Assembly: GCF_004005905.1 (NCBI RefSeq)
Contig: NZ_SACO01000005.1
Coordinates: 1-64,000 of the forward strand
From: Novosphingobium umbonatum
GTDB taxonomy: Bacteria > Pseudomonadota > Alphaproteobacteria > Sphingomonadales > Sphingomonadaceae
Reading direction: 5' to 3'
Length of the DNA stretch: 64,000 nucleotides
Shown here: positions 1-9,607 of the stretch, piece after piece
How positions within the stretch are numbered: the stretch's first letter is position 1
Layout: each line of letters opens with the position of its first letter
Translations under genes and position numbers: made by a program
Notes under the pieces: model-generated
Told to the model about the DNA's origin: nothing
Databases searched by the model: none
What the model saw: the letters and a program-made list of their open reading frames with translations, nothing else

Positions 1-90
1 CAGTACATCAACGGCTTCTACAACCCACGTAGGCGCCATTCATATCTGGGCGGCATCAGCCCCCTCGCATTCGAGGCCAAGGTGGCATAG
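1..90 (+). CDS. IS3-family transposase OrfB, C-terminal end (partial)
   Basis: The window opens inside this gene. Frame 1 gives 29 residues ending at TAG (88-90), with the pattern FYNPRRRHSYLGG followed by SPLAFE. That is the typical end of the DDE integrase domain in IS3-family OrfB transposases (usual form 'FYNxxRRHSALGxLSPxxFE'). The catalytic DDE residues lie upstream of the window, so activity cannot be judged. It belongs to the insertion sequence whose right end lies just before druH. Confidence 0.85.
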   Translation, partial: QYINGFYNPRRRHSYLGGISPLAFEAKVA

Positions 91-127
91 TGAGATAGGT
101 GACCGGCACAAAGCCGTTACAAGTCCA
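1..127 (+). mobile_element. Right end of an IS3-family insertion sequence
   Basis: After the transposase stop codon about 37 bases remain before the first ATG of the next gene. IS3-family elements normally end in ...CA-3', and a terminal sequence 'ccgttacaagtcca' ends at 127, three bases before the druH ATG at 130. The boundary is inferred from this rule only: the left inverted repeat and the target duplication are outside the window. The element has separated druH from its native upstream region. Confidence 0.6.
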
Positions 128-129
128 GA

Positions 130-3100
130 ATGTTTGAGCGCATGGAAAAGAAGCTATCGTTGGGCCTCCCCTCTGATTGGCAACGTCCCTCGCTTGCACC
201 AGCCTTTGTTCTCTGGGCCGCGGACTGGTTTCGGCGATCCTATCAGGGCGGCGTCCAACGTTGGGTTGACATCGAAAAGGTACTGGGACTGCACCTCTCG
301 CAAGGCGAATGGCGTGATCTGGCGGACCAGGGGTTTCGCGCCTGGGGCGTCGAACCGTTGATTACTTCTCACGGGAATCAGCGGCTGTCTAACCTGGCGC
401 GTCAAGGCGGCTTTCCGGCCGCCGCGATGGCGAGCGGCGCAAGCTGGCCAAGAAAGTTTCTCGAACGGGCTGTTGGCGAGCTTTTGGGCGCTGACGTGCA
501 GGACATCGGCACCGCAGTCGCCATCTGTGAGCGGAACGAATACCTGCTGCCGACGATCTGGCGCAGCCCGGAAATGTACGCGATCTGCGGTGAGCTGGCG
601 CTCAAGATTGTCGAATTACGCGCATTCGTTGACAAGGAAGTGCCGGCCAATGGTCGTCCTTACTCGGCGCGGCTGGACCAGGCCTACGAGGAGTGGCGCG
701 ATGAATTGCCAATGACCCTGGATGGGGCGGCGGCGGGTCTGATCGATACGCTGCTGGAAGCAAAAAAGCTCTCCAGCAGCGGCAGCATTCGCGTTGGCCG
801 GATGATGTCTCAGCATGGCGAAGATTGGCGTGAGTGCCTCGACTTCCACCTCGATGGACGGTGGGACGACAAGGACCAGTTGCTTTCGTCCGGCGATCAC
901 ATTCGCGTGTTCCTCCAGCCTTCCGATGGATTGGCTGACCGAATTTCTGGCCGACTTGCCTATCTTGAGCACGAGGACGCAAACCGCTGGATCGCAAGGC
1001 CGATGCGAAGCGAAGCGGCAATCGAGTTTCCATTCGACCTTCCGGTTACGGCCGAATTTCACGCACGCGGAGATCGGCTGGCACGCAGTTTTATGCTGCC
1101 TGGCGGTAAGCCCGTGAGCAGCGGGCTGCGTGTATTCGAACCGCGCGGCACAGATGCCCAGCGCACAACCTTTGCTCTCATCGGCCAAGGCTCCGGCGCT
1201 TACAAAGCGGAGCCTGTCTTTATCGATGTTCCTGAGGACTGGTCAGTTCGAGGTAAGGACGGCAACGCCGAGATTGAGCCCGAAGATTTTGCCTTCGCTC
1301 CAAGGCGCTGTCTTTACCGGTGCACGGGCACAATCATAGCTCAGAAGAGCAACGGCGACAGTTTCCTTGTGCGAACCGGACAGAGTGCGGACCGCAAAGA
1401 CCGGCTCTCGATCGTGGCCGATGCAGTTTCCGGGGTACAGACGCCTGATGGCGAACAGCTGTTCAAGCACCCGCTCCATGCGCAGGTGTCAGATGGTCTT
1501 TCACACCGGGTCGCATCTCTGGGAGAGGTGCGTTGGCGGATTGTAGGCCAACGCAGCTGGTCGGAAGACCTAGCCACTGCAGGACCCGGGTTGTGTGAAT
1601 TCGCTTGGCTTGATGGTGCAACAGGTCATGTGCGCGATCGGCTGACTGCGTTCGTTCTGCCCGCTGACTTTGAGCTTACGCAGCGGAGCAACGGGACACA
1701 TTCCGATATCGAGCTGAGCGGTTGGGATGGGGCCGCTATGCTTGGCGACGAAGCACCGAGTTCGGAGCACCGCTGGCGGATACGGATCGATCCTCCTCGC
1801 CGGGCCTTGCTGACCTTACGCCTGGCTGCCGCTCAAACTGCTGCGTTCGATCTTAAAGTTCCGCTCCAATCGAAGGAATGGCTCACAACCTGGGACGGAG
1901 ATCTCCTCCCGCGCGACGCAGTTCTTGGCCTGGCCGATCTTCGTGACACGGTTGCACGCGCCCCCTCGACTTCGATCCTGATGGGGGAAGTCGCCCATAA
2001 TGCTGACGCTGCGTTGGACGCCAACTGGCGAATTGATCGGGAACTTGGCTTGTCCGCACTGCGAACGGACATTGCAGCTCTCATGCGCCCCCTTGGCATC
2101 GACGCCCAGGTCAGGCTCGATTTTCATAACGGGAGCAATGACCACTGGTATGTAACAGAGTTTGGCAACAGTCTCGAGCGGGAGCCAAACGGAGGCTTGC
2201 GCCCGAAAACCGCGATAGTCGGTGAGGATGTTAGGGTATGTGGCCGCTCACTTGGGGCTCCCGAGAAAGAGCTCGAATTTGGCAGTTACGACGGCCTGCA
2301 AAGTGGCCTTGGTGGCCAGCTCATTCACTTACCGCGCCTCAAAGGTGATTGGCTCGTCTATCTTCGTGAGGGCTCCCGCGTCCTCACTAGGCCAAAATTT
2401 ATCTCAGGTGACCCTGATCCCGAAGTTCCGCAGCACCAGCTCGGCCGGGCCATGGCCCAGCCATTCCTTAAGGCGCAAGAGGACCTGCAGTCCCTCGTTA
2501 CCGATATAGCGCAAGATCCGACGACGGCAGAGGCCGGTCAGACGATCCAGGTGGTCATGAAACTGGCCTTGTCGCTCAACGGTCTCCCACCGCAGACATT
2601 CGAGATCTTCAGCAAATTGGTTTACGCCGGTGCACTTGCTCCCCTGCTGCTGTACCGCTGCGAAGAACAGCACCTGTCGACCATTCTCGAATTGTTCGAC
2701 GGGCTTTGCTCGAGCTGGATCCTCTTGCCATACGGCGCATGGGACGCAGCTTTCCAGGCTCAGGGGCACTATCTCGTTACCCGGCTGGACGATCCCCAGT
2801 GGGCATTGACCAGGCTCACTGAGCGCCAGAATGAAATCGCAGCACGTGCTCCCCAGCTGGCTCCTCTGATTTGCCGCGATTATTCGCCGTCGACCTGGGA
2901 GGACGTGCGTAGTCACTTCACCGACCACACGAGCGAGGGCATCAGCACAGATGCCGGTGGCTTCAATCCATTTCGCCCCGCTTTCCGGGAGCTACTCCCG
3001 AAGGAAAATTTTCTCGAATCCCTTATGCGCGTCTTCGACGCCCCTTTTGTCGCAGCCTTGGCTGCTATGGGGCGGATCACGCTCGACAAGGTACAGATTC

Positions 3101-3189
3101 TAACAGTGAAAGACGTCGAGCGACGTCATCCCACATTCTTCGCCAAGGCCTATGGCTACGCCCTTACGGAGCTCAAGAATGACCGCTGA
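130..3189 (+). CDS. druH: DruH-like protein of a type III Druantia system, probably 5'-truncated by the IS
   Basis: 1019 residues. The N-terminal part has the pattern 'AFVLWAADWFRRSYQGG' (about residues 25-41) and 'RLSNLARQGGFP' (about 85-96), which I recognise from the large STY4851/ECs_5259-type proteins encoded next to DUF1998 helicases; in type III Druantia this partner is called DruH. No enzymatic motif is visible; the middle (about 220-700) looks beta-rich and the end (about 750-1019) helical. The stop overlaps the druE start by 11 bases, indicating translational coupling. In-frame reading upstream of 130 runs only to a TGA at 100-102 inside the IS end. Family members, as I recall them, carry several dozen more N-terminal residues before the AxxW motif, so truncation is likely. 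A downstream ATG at 142 is the alternative start. The biochemical function of DruH is not established. Confidence 0.72.
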   Translation: MFERMEKKLSLGLPSDWQRPSLAPAFVLWAADWFRRSYQGGVQRWVDIEKVLGLHLSQGEWRDLADQGFRAWGVEPLITSHGNQRLSNLARQGGFPAAAMASGASWPRKFLERAVGELLGADVQDIGTAVAICERNEYLLPTIWRSPEMYAICGELALKIVELRAFVDKEVPANGRPYSARLDQAYEEWRDELPMTLDGAAAGLIDTLLEAKKLSSSGSIRVGRMMSQHGEDWRECLDFHLDGRWDDKDQLLSSGDHIRVFLQPSDGLADRISGRLAYLEHEDANRWIARPMRSEAAIEFPFDLPVTAEFHARGDRLARSFMLPGGKPVSSGLRVFEPRGTDAQRTTFALIGQGSGAYKAEPVFIDVPEDWSVRGKDGNAEIEPEDFAFAPRRCLYRCTGTIIAQKSNGDSFLVRTGQSADRKDRLSIVADAVSGVQTPDGEQLFKHPLHAQVSDGLSHRVASLGEVRWRIVGQRSWSEDLATAGPGLCEFAWLDGATGHVRDRLTAFVLPADFELTQRSNGTHSDIELSGWDGAAMLGDEAPSSEHRWRIRIDPPRRALLTLRLAAAQTAAFDLKVPLQSKEWLTTWDGDLLPRDAVLGLADLRDTVARAPSTSILMGEVAHNADAALDANWRIDRELGLSALRTDIAALMRPLGIDAQVRLDFHNGSNDHWYVTEFGNSLEREPNGGLRPKTAIVGEDVRVCGRSLGAPEKELEFGSYDGLQSGLGGQLIHLPRLKGDWLVYLREGSRVLTRPKFISGDPDPEVPQHQLGRAMAQPFLKAQEDLQSLVTDIAQDPTTAEAGQTIQVVMKLALSLNGLPPQTFEIFSKLVYAGALAPLLLYRCEEQHLSTILELFDGLCSSWILLPYGAWDAAFQAQGHYLVTRLDDPQWALTRLTERQNEIAARAPQLAPLICRDYSPSTWEDVRSHFTDHTSEGISTDAGGFNPFRPAFRELLPKENFLESLMRVFDAPFVAALAAMGRITLDKVQILTVKDVERRHPTFFAKAYGYALTELKNDR

Positions 3190-6100
3190 TGATGTGTCCC
3201 AGCCTACCCGTCTGTCGCCGATGGATGTCCATCGGCGCTTGCAGGCTGGCCTCGCAGAAGCGGTCGTGTCTCGTGCTGGAATCAGGCATGAGGACCTGAA
3301 CGCCTTTCTCCGGCAGAACCTCGCCGGCACGGATCCCTTCAAGGGTGCCTTGCTGTCGGAACAGCTCTTTCAGGCAGCACCCGGCTATGTTTCGTCGGGC
3401 AAGCGCCCGGACGAACTCACTTCACTGCTTCATCCGCGCACGATCTACGCAATCACGAAAACGCCCGATGCGGAGTTGCGGTTCGATTATCCTGCCTATG
3501 CCCACCAGCTGAGGACCTGGGAGCTTCTGGGCAATGCAGACCCGCAATCTGTGTTGGTCTCTAGTGGAACCGGTTCTGGCAAAACCGAGTGCTTCCTCGT
3601 TCCGCTGCTTGATGATCTGGTCCGCGCATCTGAAGCAGAGGGTCAGCTGACCGGTGTGCGAGCCCTCATGCTGTATCCGCTCAATGCGCTGATCGCGAGC
3701 CAGGAGAAGCGTCTAACGGCCTGGACCAAGCCGCTCACCGGCGATGTGCGCTTCGCCCTCTACAACGGACTGATGGGAACAGCGCGGAAATCAAACCGCG
3801 ACAAGGCCGAGCACGAAGTCCCGCATCAGGTTCTTTACCGCGAGACCCTCCGGGCGAACCCGCCCCCCATCCTCGTCACGAACCAAACGATGCTGGAATA
3901 CATGACGATCCGGCGTGAGGACCGTAAGATACTAGATGCGTCCAGGGGCAAGCTGCGCTGGATCGTGATCGACGAAGCGCATAGCTACATCGGTTCAGCC
4001 GCTGCGGAGCTGTCGTTGCTGCTTCGGCGCGTCATTAATGCGTTCGATGTGACGCCCGATCAGGTCCGATTTGTAGCAACGTCAGCCACCATCGGGTCGG
4101 CAGATGACGCGGATGCAGTCGCTTCACTGCAGCGCTTCCTCTCCGATATCGCTGGCGTCCCGCTTGAGCGCACGCATGTCGTAATCGGCAAGCCGCAACC
4201 GGTGGATCTTTCGAAGGTCCTGACTGCATCCGACGATCCGGCGGCCCGCGTAGTGGCCGAGATGCTCGAAAAGAAGCCGCAGACCATCTCATCTCTGTCA
4301 TCCGTGACGACGTCTGCAGAGAAGATCCTGCTCGACCTGTCTGCGCACAATGCCAAAGAGATCAGGCCGGTGCTGCCGATGCGCGCGCACAGTTTTACAC
4401 GCGCCATTCCTGGCCTGTGGACCTGCATTAATCCGGGCTGCACCGGGGGCACACGGCCGGACGGCTGGCCATTCGGCCCGGTCCTGTTTGATCAGAAGGA
4501 CAGTTGCCCACACTGCCAGTCGCTGGTGTTCGAAATCCAGAGCTGCCCGGATTGTGGCGAGCCGTTCCTGCCTGCGGACGATCTGGGGGACAGGGTCTTG
4601 CCGCGGCGCAGCGATCAAGACACCGATGAGTTTCGCGAAAATAGTTACCGCGATCGGGACCATGACGAAGACGAGGAGGAAGAGCGGCAACCGGAGGGCA
4701 TCGGGCATCCGCGCCTGATCGCTATCAACGCGCAATCTCAGTCGACGCCTGTTGGATTTGACGTCCTCAGCGGCGAATTGACCGACGACACAAGCCAATT
4801 CTCGCTGACGCAATTGAACGAGGGGCGTTGCCCGGCCTGTCTCAGCAACAAGCGCCATGGACGGCCCGCGATGCTGTCATTCCGTTTCGGCACGCCGTTC
4901 CTGACCCAGAATGCGGCGCCAATCCTCCTGGAGGGTGTTTCACCGCACCAGGCAGAGCATGCCTTGCCTTTCGACGGTCGCCAGTTGATCAGCTTCTCCG
5001 ATAGTCGACAGGGCACGGCCCGGTTTGCCGCCAACATCGAGACCAATGGCGAGCGCGGATTTGTACGCGGGTTCATCTACCATGCGGTGCAGAAGGCGGC
5101 GCAAGGCAGCGACTTGCCCGAGGAGAGACGGCAGGAGCTAATCCAGAAGCGCGCCAAGCTCGCGAGCTTGGTAGATGAAATGCCATCGTTCAAAGACGAC
5201 ATCGCAAAGATCGACGCCGAGCTTAGCGGTGGCGGCGCAGCCGGCATTGCGTGGAAGGAACTGGTATCGGCTCTAGCCTCGGAGCCGACAATCGGCATGA
5301 TGGCGAAAGTCTGGGACCTCGACCGTAGCGAGCGCTATCACGATAATCGTGAAGCACTTGCGCGCTTCATATTGCTGCGTGAACTCGCCCGCAGACCGCG
5401 CAACGCCAATGCCATGGAGACGCTGGGTCTGGCTCGCTTGCGTTTCCCGGACATCGAACGGATCGGCAAGGAGAAGCTGCCCGAGGCCGTTGCCGCAAAA
5501 GGTTACTCAATCGAGGACTGGCGCGATTTCCTCTACTTCATGGTCGACTATCTCCGAAGCTATTTTGCGTTGGACGTAGACGACGGCGACGCTCGTTGGA
5601 TGCCCGGTCGGGCGCGTCCCAGGAATGTGATCGGACCTGATCAACCCCCCGGTTCAAAAAGGGATATCCTCTGGCCCTCAGTTAACACGAAAGGTGGGCA
5701 ACCGACTGCCGTCCTCATTCTTGCTACCGCCCTGGGTTTGGATATCTCGGATCCGCGCGATCGCCACAAAATCAATCAACTCCTTCGCACAGCGTGGGAA
5801 CAAATGGGGCCGCTTCTCTCCGGTGTCGGCGGCACATTCAGTCTGCGCCTCGAGAAAAACGCAGAGATCGAAGCCGTAACCAAGACCTGGCAATGCCCGC
5901 TAACGCGGCGGGTGCTGCCCCGGCTCGTGTTCGGTCGTTCGCCAAACCTTGTCACCACGGGAACTGGAAGGTTCGACGGCAAGGTGGTCGCGGAAATCGA
6001 ATTCCCGAAGCTACCGCATACCCGGCCGCTCAATTCCGACGCCAAGCAAAGTCTGACTGACTGGCTGGCTGACGACGAGCAGGTGCGGTCCCTACGCGGC

Positions 6101-9100
6101 CTGCATCTATGGACTCACCTCCATGACCAGGCAGCGCTGGCGACTCCCTATCTGCGTGCCGAAGAACATAGTGCACAGCAGCCTCCACACCGGCTGCGGG
6201 ATTTCGAGGAGCAGTTCAAGCAAGGCGACATCAACCTCCTGGCCTGCTCGACGACGATGGAAATGGGCGTCGATATCGGCTCGATTGAGGCGGTCCTGAT
6301 GACCAACGTTCCGCCCTCAATTGCCAACTACAACCAGCGCGCGGGTCGAGCGGGTCGACGGGGCCAAGGGTTTTCGACAAGCCTCACGATTGCACGTAAC
6401 ACCCCGCTCGATCTGGAAACCTTCGCCGATCCTGCGAGCTACCTTGGCCGCAAGCTCGCATCTCCGCGCGTGTCTCTCGATTCCGACCGTATCGCTCAGC
6501 GCCACGCGAACGCCTATCTGCTCGCCCAATGGTTTCGAGAGGTGGACGGCGAGTTCGCGCGGACCAAGACTGGCGACTTTTTCGGCTGTCGCGCCGACCT
6601 TCGACCTTTCGAAGCGCTGCCGCCCGTGGACGCCTTCTGCGAATGGGTTCGACTGCCCACCACTGCTGCAAATACAGACGCTGGGCTCAAACGCCTGCTG
6701 AAGGGTACTGGTCTCGAATTCGATACCGCGATCCGTGAGCACACGGCTGCGATGTTCGAGCAGGAGGCAGCAAACTTCCGACGGACCTGGGAGCGCCTGA
6801 AGGACGATGCCGATGCGCTTGATGGACCAGCAAAGAAGGCAATCGAGTTCCAGGCGCGGCGCCTGTGCAAGGAGTTCCTGCTGAAAGAGCTGGCCAATCG
6901 CTCCCTGATCCCGGGAAGCGGGTTCCCTACAGCCGTGGTTCCCTTCGATACCTTGTGTGCTGAAACGCAAAAGGCGCAGGAGCGCCATCGCTCGGACGAG
7001 GAGGGTGCGCGGGATCGCCGCTATGAATGCCCGACCCGCAATGCCGACATTGCAATCCGTGAATATGCTCCAGGTGCCGAGGTTGTGGTTGATGGCCTCG
7101 TCTGGAAGTCGGCCGGCGTAACGCTCAATTGGTTGAGCCCGATTGATAGCGGCCAGCGGGAGCCGCAGAACTTGCGCTGGGCCTGGTGGTGCGATCAATG
7201 CGGCGGGGCCGGCTCCGATCACCAGATGCCCGAGCGCTGCAACCATTGCGGCGATCCGAACGTCAAGACGGAGCAATTCCTCGAGCCGGCCGGCTTCAGG
7301 GTCGACTGGAACGCGCAGCCCCATGCGGACACCGATCAGGCTGTCTACATCGAGCCCAAGTCACCAAAGGTCAGCGTGGGAGACGCCTTGTGGCAACCCT
7401 TGCTGCAGCCGACCAGTGGCCGCATCCGTGCTTCGCACGATGGCTACATCTACCACCATTCGCGCGGCCCTAACGACAAGGGCTACGAGATTTGCCTCGA
7501 GTGCGGACGAGCCGGGGAAGCCGGCACTGACGCGCTTAAGGATCACCGGCCGCTTACGTCACGCGACAAGAAGGCGATTGATCGTTGTCCGGGCAACGAT
7601 CAAGGGTACGCGATCACGCGTGCCCTGGCTTTGGGGCACGAAGTTCTGACCGACGTGGTCGAAGTCCAGTTGCCGGGGCTCGAAAGCGACGGCGCAGCCT
7701 GGGCACTCGGCGCCGCTCTGCGTGAAAGTCTCGCCCGCTGGCTTGGCATTGAGCCACGCGAGCTGGGAATTTCAGTAGCTGCAAGGGATGGCCAATTGGG
7801 CCGCAAGACGCCTTCGGTTTACCTGTTTGACGAAGCCTCTGGCGGCGCCGGGTATGCTCCGAGGTTGCTCGACGACATCTATCATGTGTTTGAACGGGCC
7901 TCTCATGTTCTCGATTGCCCCAAGGAATGCGAAATGGGGTGCTCGGCCTGTGTGCTGGCGCCTGATCTCTACAAACAGCAAGGTCGCCTGGACCGCAACG
8001 CAGCGTTGATCGCTGTCCGTGCCTTCCTTGAGACGAATGCCGAGTTGCCTGAGGAGGACCGGGCCGTTGCGGATGCGAAGGCTGTCAACGATGCAGCAAA
8101 CACAATTCTGCTACGCGCCCGTAGCGGGGATAGCGTAACGGTATTCCTGCCCGACGCATTCGACCTTGCCGAACTATCCTCGATCAAGATGCGGACGTTT
8201 TTCTCGTCTGCCTCAGCCCGAGGCATGCCGATGACGCTCGTTCTATCCCGCAAATCGTTCGATAGCTTGGCTGAAGTGGAGCGCCGGTTCTTGCGCGACA
8301 CGGCAGTACGCAACGACTTCCGGCTTGCACGGGGCGAAGCTGCAGGAGGCCGTTTCGGCAACCATCGGATCGCCGAACTGGTCTCCCAGGATGGTGCGAA
8401 AGGCTTCTTTTCACGCGACGAGAATGCGGCGCAACCCGGCGAGCGATGGGGGGTTGGTGAAACCCATGCTGTCGTTGCCGGTAACGTCAATCCGCCGACG
8501 CCCTTCACTCTGATCGTTGCCGACGACCTCGAGCGCCAAGTCGCTCCCGGGGACAAGGTGGAGGTCATGCTTGGATTTGGCCAATGCCCGGTTGGACAGT
8601 TTGGCAAGCGCTTCGGCGCAAAACTGAAGCAGCAAATGGAGGCCGCAGGCATCTGGCATCCGGGCCAGCTGGTTCGAATTTCTTACTCAGACCGCTACCT
8701 CAATGCCCCGCTGCCCATGCTTCTGTTCCTTCGGACCTGCGAGGCTCTTGCCGCAGAGCTGAAGGCCGGCGACACAGTCGAAGTCGACGTGGCTGTACAG
8801 CCCTTGAAGAAAGATCGTGTGCCATATCGGATTTTCAATGACTGGGATCACGAGGGCGACCGTGAGGACGTTGCGCAGTTCTTGGGTGAAAAGCTTGGTC
8901 TCGATGTTGCCCTCGAGGTGACCGAAACCGCCATTCACGGGCGGAAGCTCGAACTGGAGTATGCAGACGGGAGCAAGGCTATCATCCTGCTTGATCAGGG
9001 TTTTGGTTACTGGCGCATCGTAGGCAATCCGCCGAGACATGACTTCCGCGGGCCACCTTCCGTGCAAGCAAGTGAACTTTTTCGTTCAAATGCGGCGGTA

Positions 9101-9145
9101 TCAGGATCTGGCGAAAGTTACTTGGCTATAACAAAATTCAGGTAA
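3179..9145 (+). CDS. druE: DruE-like giant DEAH-box helicase with DUF1998 (Druantia type III)
   Basis: 1988 residues from ATG 3179, chosen because GGAG lies 7 bases upstream; an ATG at 3152 in the same frame has no good site. Superfamily 2 helicase motifs are intact: Walker A SSGTGSGKTE near residue 130, DEAH near 264, SAT near 302, and motif VI QRAGRAGRR near 1052. A cysteine-rich stretch (CPHC, CPDC and CPAC pairs, about 430-560) looks zinc-binding. A second Cys group (CDQC, CNHC) lies about 1340-1360. A DUF1998/MZB-type module with CPKECEMGCSAC is near 1580, followed by about 400 further residues. The size, domain order and DruH-like partner match DruE of Druantia. The helicase core should couple ATP hydrolysis to movement on nucleic acid during phage defence; the mechanism is not known. 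Alternative: another DUF1998 helicase such as DrmA/DrmB of DISARM, but both expected partners are absent. Confidence 0.85.
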   Translation: MTADDVSQPTRLSPMDVHRRLQAGLAEAVVSRAGIRHEDLNAFLRQNLAGTDPFKGALLSEQLFQAAPGYVSSGKRPDELTSLLHPRTIYAITKTPDAELRFDYPAYAHQLRTWELLGNADPQSVLVSSGTGSGKTECFLVPLLDDLVRASEAEGQLTGVRALMLYPLNALIASQEKRLTAWTKPLTGDVRFALYNGLMGTARKSNRDKAEHEVPHQVLYRETLRANPPPILVTNQTMLEYMTIRREDRKILDASRGKLRWIVIDEAHSYIGSAAAELSLLLRRVINAFDVTPDQVRFVATSATIGSADDADAVASLQRFLSDIAGVPLERTHVVIGKPQPVDLSKVLTASDDPAARVVAEMLEKKPQTISSLSSVTTSAEKILLDLSAHNAKEIRPVLPMRAHSFTRAIPGLWTCINPGCTGGTRPDGWPFGPVLFDQKDSCPHCQSLVFEIQSCPDCGEPFLPADDLGDRVLPRRSDQDTDEFRENSYRDRDHDEDEEEERQPEGIGHPRLIAINAQSQSTPVGFDVLSGELTDDTSQFSLTQLNEGRCPACLSNKRHGRPAMLSFRFGTPFLTQNAAPILLEGVSPHQAEHALPFDGRQLISFSDSRQGTARFAANIETNGERGFVRGFIYHAVQKAAQGSDLPEERRQELIQKRAKLASLVDEMPSFKDDIAKIDAELSGGGAAGIAWKELVSALASEPTIGMMAKVWDLDRSERYHDNREALARFILLRELARRPRNANAMETLGLARLRFPDIERIGKEKLPEAVAAKGYSIEDWRDFLYFMVDYLRSYFALDVDDGDARWMPGRARPRNVIGPDQPPGSKRDILWPSVNTKGGQPTAVLILATALGLDISDPRDRHKINQLLRTAWEQMGPLLSGVGGTFSLRLEKNAEIEAVTKTWQCPLTRRVLPRLVFGRSPNLVTTGTGRFDGKVVAEIEFPKLPHTRPLNSDAKQSLTDWLADDEQVRSLRGLHLWTHLHDQAALATPYLRAEEHSAQQPPHRLRDFEEQFKQGDINLLACSTTMEMGVDIGSIEAVLMTNVPPSIANYNQRAGRAGRRGQGFSTSLTIARNTPLDLETFADPASYLGRKLASPRVSLDSDRIAQRHANAYLLAQWFREVDGEFARTKTGDFFGCRADLRPFEALPPVDAFCEWVRLPTTAANTDAGLKRLLKGTGLEFDTAIREHTAAMFEQEAANFRRTWERLKDDADALDGPAKKAIEFQARRLCKEFLLKELANRSLIPGSGFPTAVVPFDTLCAETQKAQERHRSDEEGARDRRYECPTRNADIAIREYAPGAEVVVDGLVWKSAGVTLNWLSPIDSGQREPQNLRWAWWCDQCGGAGSDHQMPERCNHCGDPNVKTEQFLEPAGFRVDWNAQPHADTDQAVYIEPKSPKVSVGDALWQPLLQPTSGRIRASHDGYIYHHSRGPNDKGYEICLECGRAGEAGTDALKDHRPLTSRDKKAIDRCPGNDQGYAITRALALGHEVLTDVVEVQLPGLESDGAAWALGAALRESLARWLGIEPRELGISVAARDGQLGRKTPSVYLFDEASGGAGYAPRLLDDIYHVFERASHVLDCPKECEMGCSACVLAPDLYKQQGRLDRNAALIAVRAFLETNAELPEEDRAVADAKAVNDAANTILLRARSGDSVTVFLPDAFDLAELSSIKMRTFFSSASARGMPMTLVLSRKSFDSLAEVERRFLRDTAVRNDFRLARGEAAGGRFGNHRIAELVSQDGAKGFFSRDENAAQPGERWGVGETHAVVAGNVNPPTPFTLIVADDLERQVAPGDKVEVMLGFGQCPVGQFGKRFGAKLKQQMEAAGIWHPGQLVRISYSDRYLNAPLPMLLFLRTCEALAAELKAGDTVEVDVAVQPLKKDRVPYRIFNDWDHEGDREDVAQFLGEKLGLDVALEVTETAIHGRKLELEYADGSKAIILLDQGFGYWRIVGNPPRHDFRGPPSVQASELFRSNAAVSGSGESYLAITKFR

Positions 9146-9207
9146 TAGGGGGACAGTTTGGAGTTTTTCTACCCAGTGAAGTAGTATGCACATTCAAGCC
9201 GTCCTGA

Positions 9208-9606
9208 TCATCTCTTGCGTTTAGGCTGTTCAATGTATTTGGCTGTTCCGTTGCGATGAAGTACCCAGCGACCAAACTGCTTTTCGGCATGATCGACGAA
9301 CCAAATTGGCAGCAAAAGGGAGGCAAAGAGGGTGGCTGTGGTTTTGACCTCGAAGAGGCCTTTGAAAAGGGCGAGGGCCAAGGCGATAAGAGCCAAGGTC
9401 GCCGCCCCAAGAGCTATGGCTTTGACGATGCCAATGTACCTCGGGATCAAGTGATGACGGACGCGTTCGAGTTCATCCTTTGCCTGCCTCATCTCCTGCC
9501 GCAGCGCGAGGCGGTCAGCCATCAGCTTTTCTACCGGAGGATTGACCGCCTTCATTGCAGCTATGAGGCGTTCGTCGGCAATCGGTGGTAACTGGTTGTC
9601 GTTCAT
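9208..9606 (-). CDS. Small membrane protein with coiled-coil start, unknown function
   Basis: 132 residues. The first ~50 residues are charged and helical (KLMADRLALRQEMRQAKDELERVRHHL), likely a short coiled coil. Two hydrophobic segments follow (about 59-81 and 88-104), separated by a short loop, then a basic tail ending in KRKR. The ATG lies one base after the TGA of the upstream XRE regulator, so the two are co-transcribed and probably translationally coupled. I do not recognise a named family. Its place between a defence cassette and the integrase module suggests an accessory island gene; a membrane effector or immunity role is speculation. Confidence 0.6.
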   Translation of the reverse strand: MNDNQLPPIADERLIAAMKAVNPPVEKLMADRLALRQEMRQAKDELERVRHHLIPRYIGIVKAIALGAATLALIALALALFKGLFEVKTTATLFASLLLPIWFVDHAEKQFGRWVLHRNGTAKYIEQPKRKR

Positions 9607-9607
9607 C

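Noticed and set aside
130..9145. DISARM or type I/II Druantia
   Set aside because: DISARM needs a DrmA-DrmB pair plus usually a phospholipase D protein and methylase, and types I/II Druantia need DruA-D or DruM/F/G; none of these is present.
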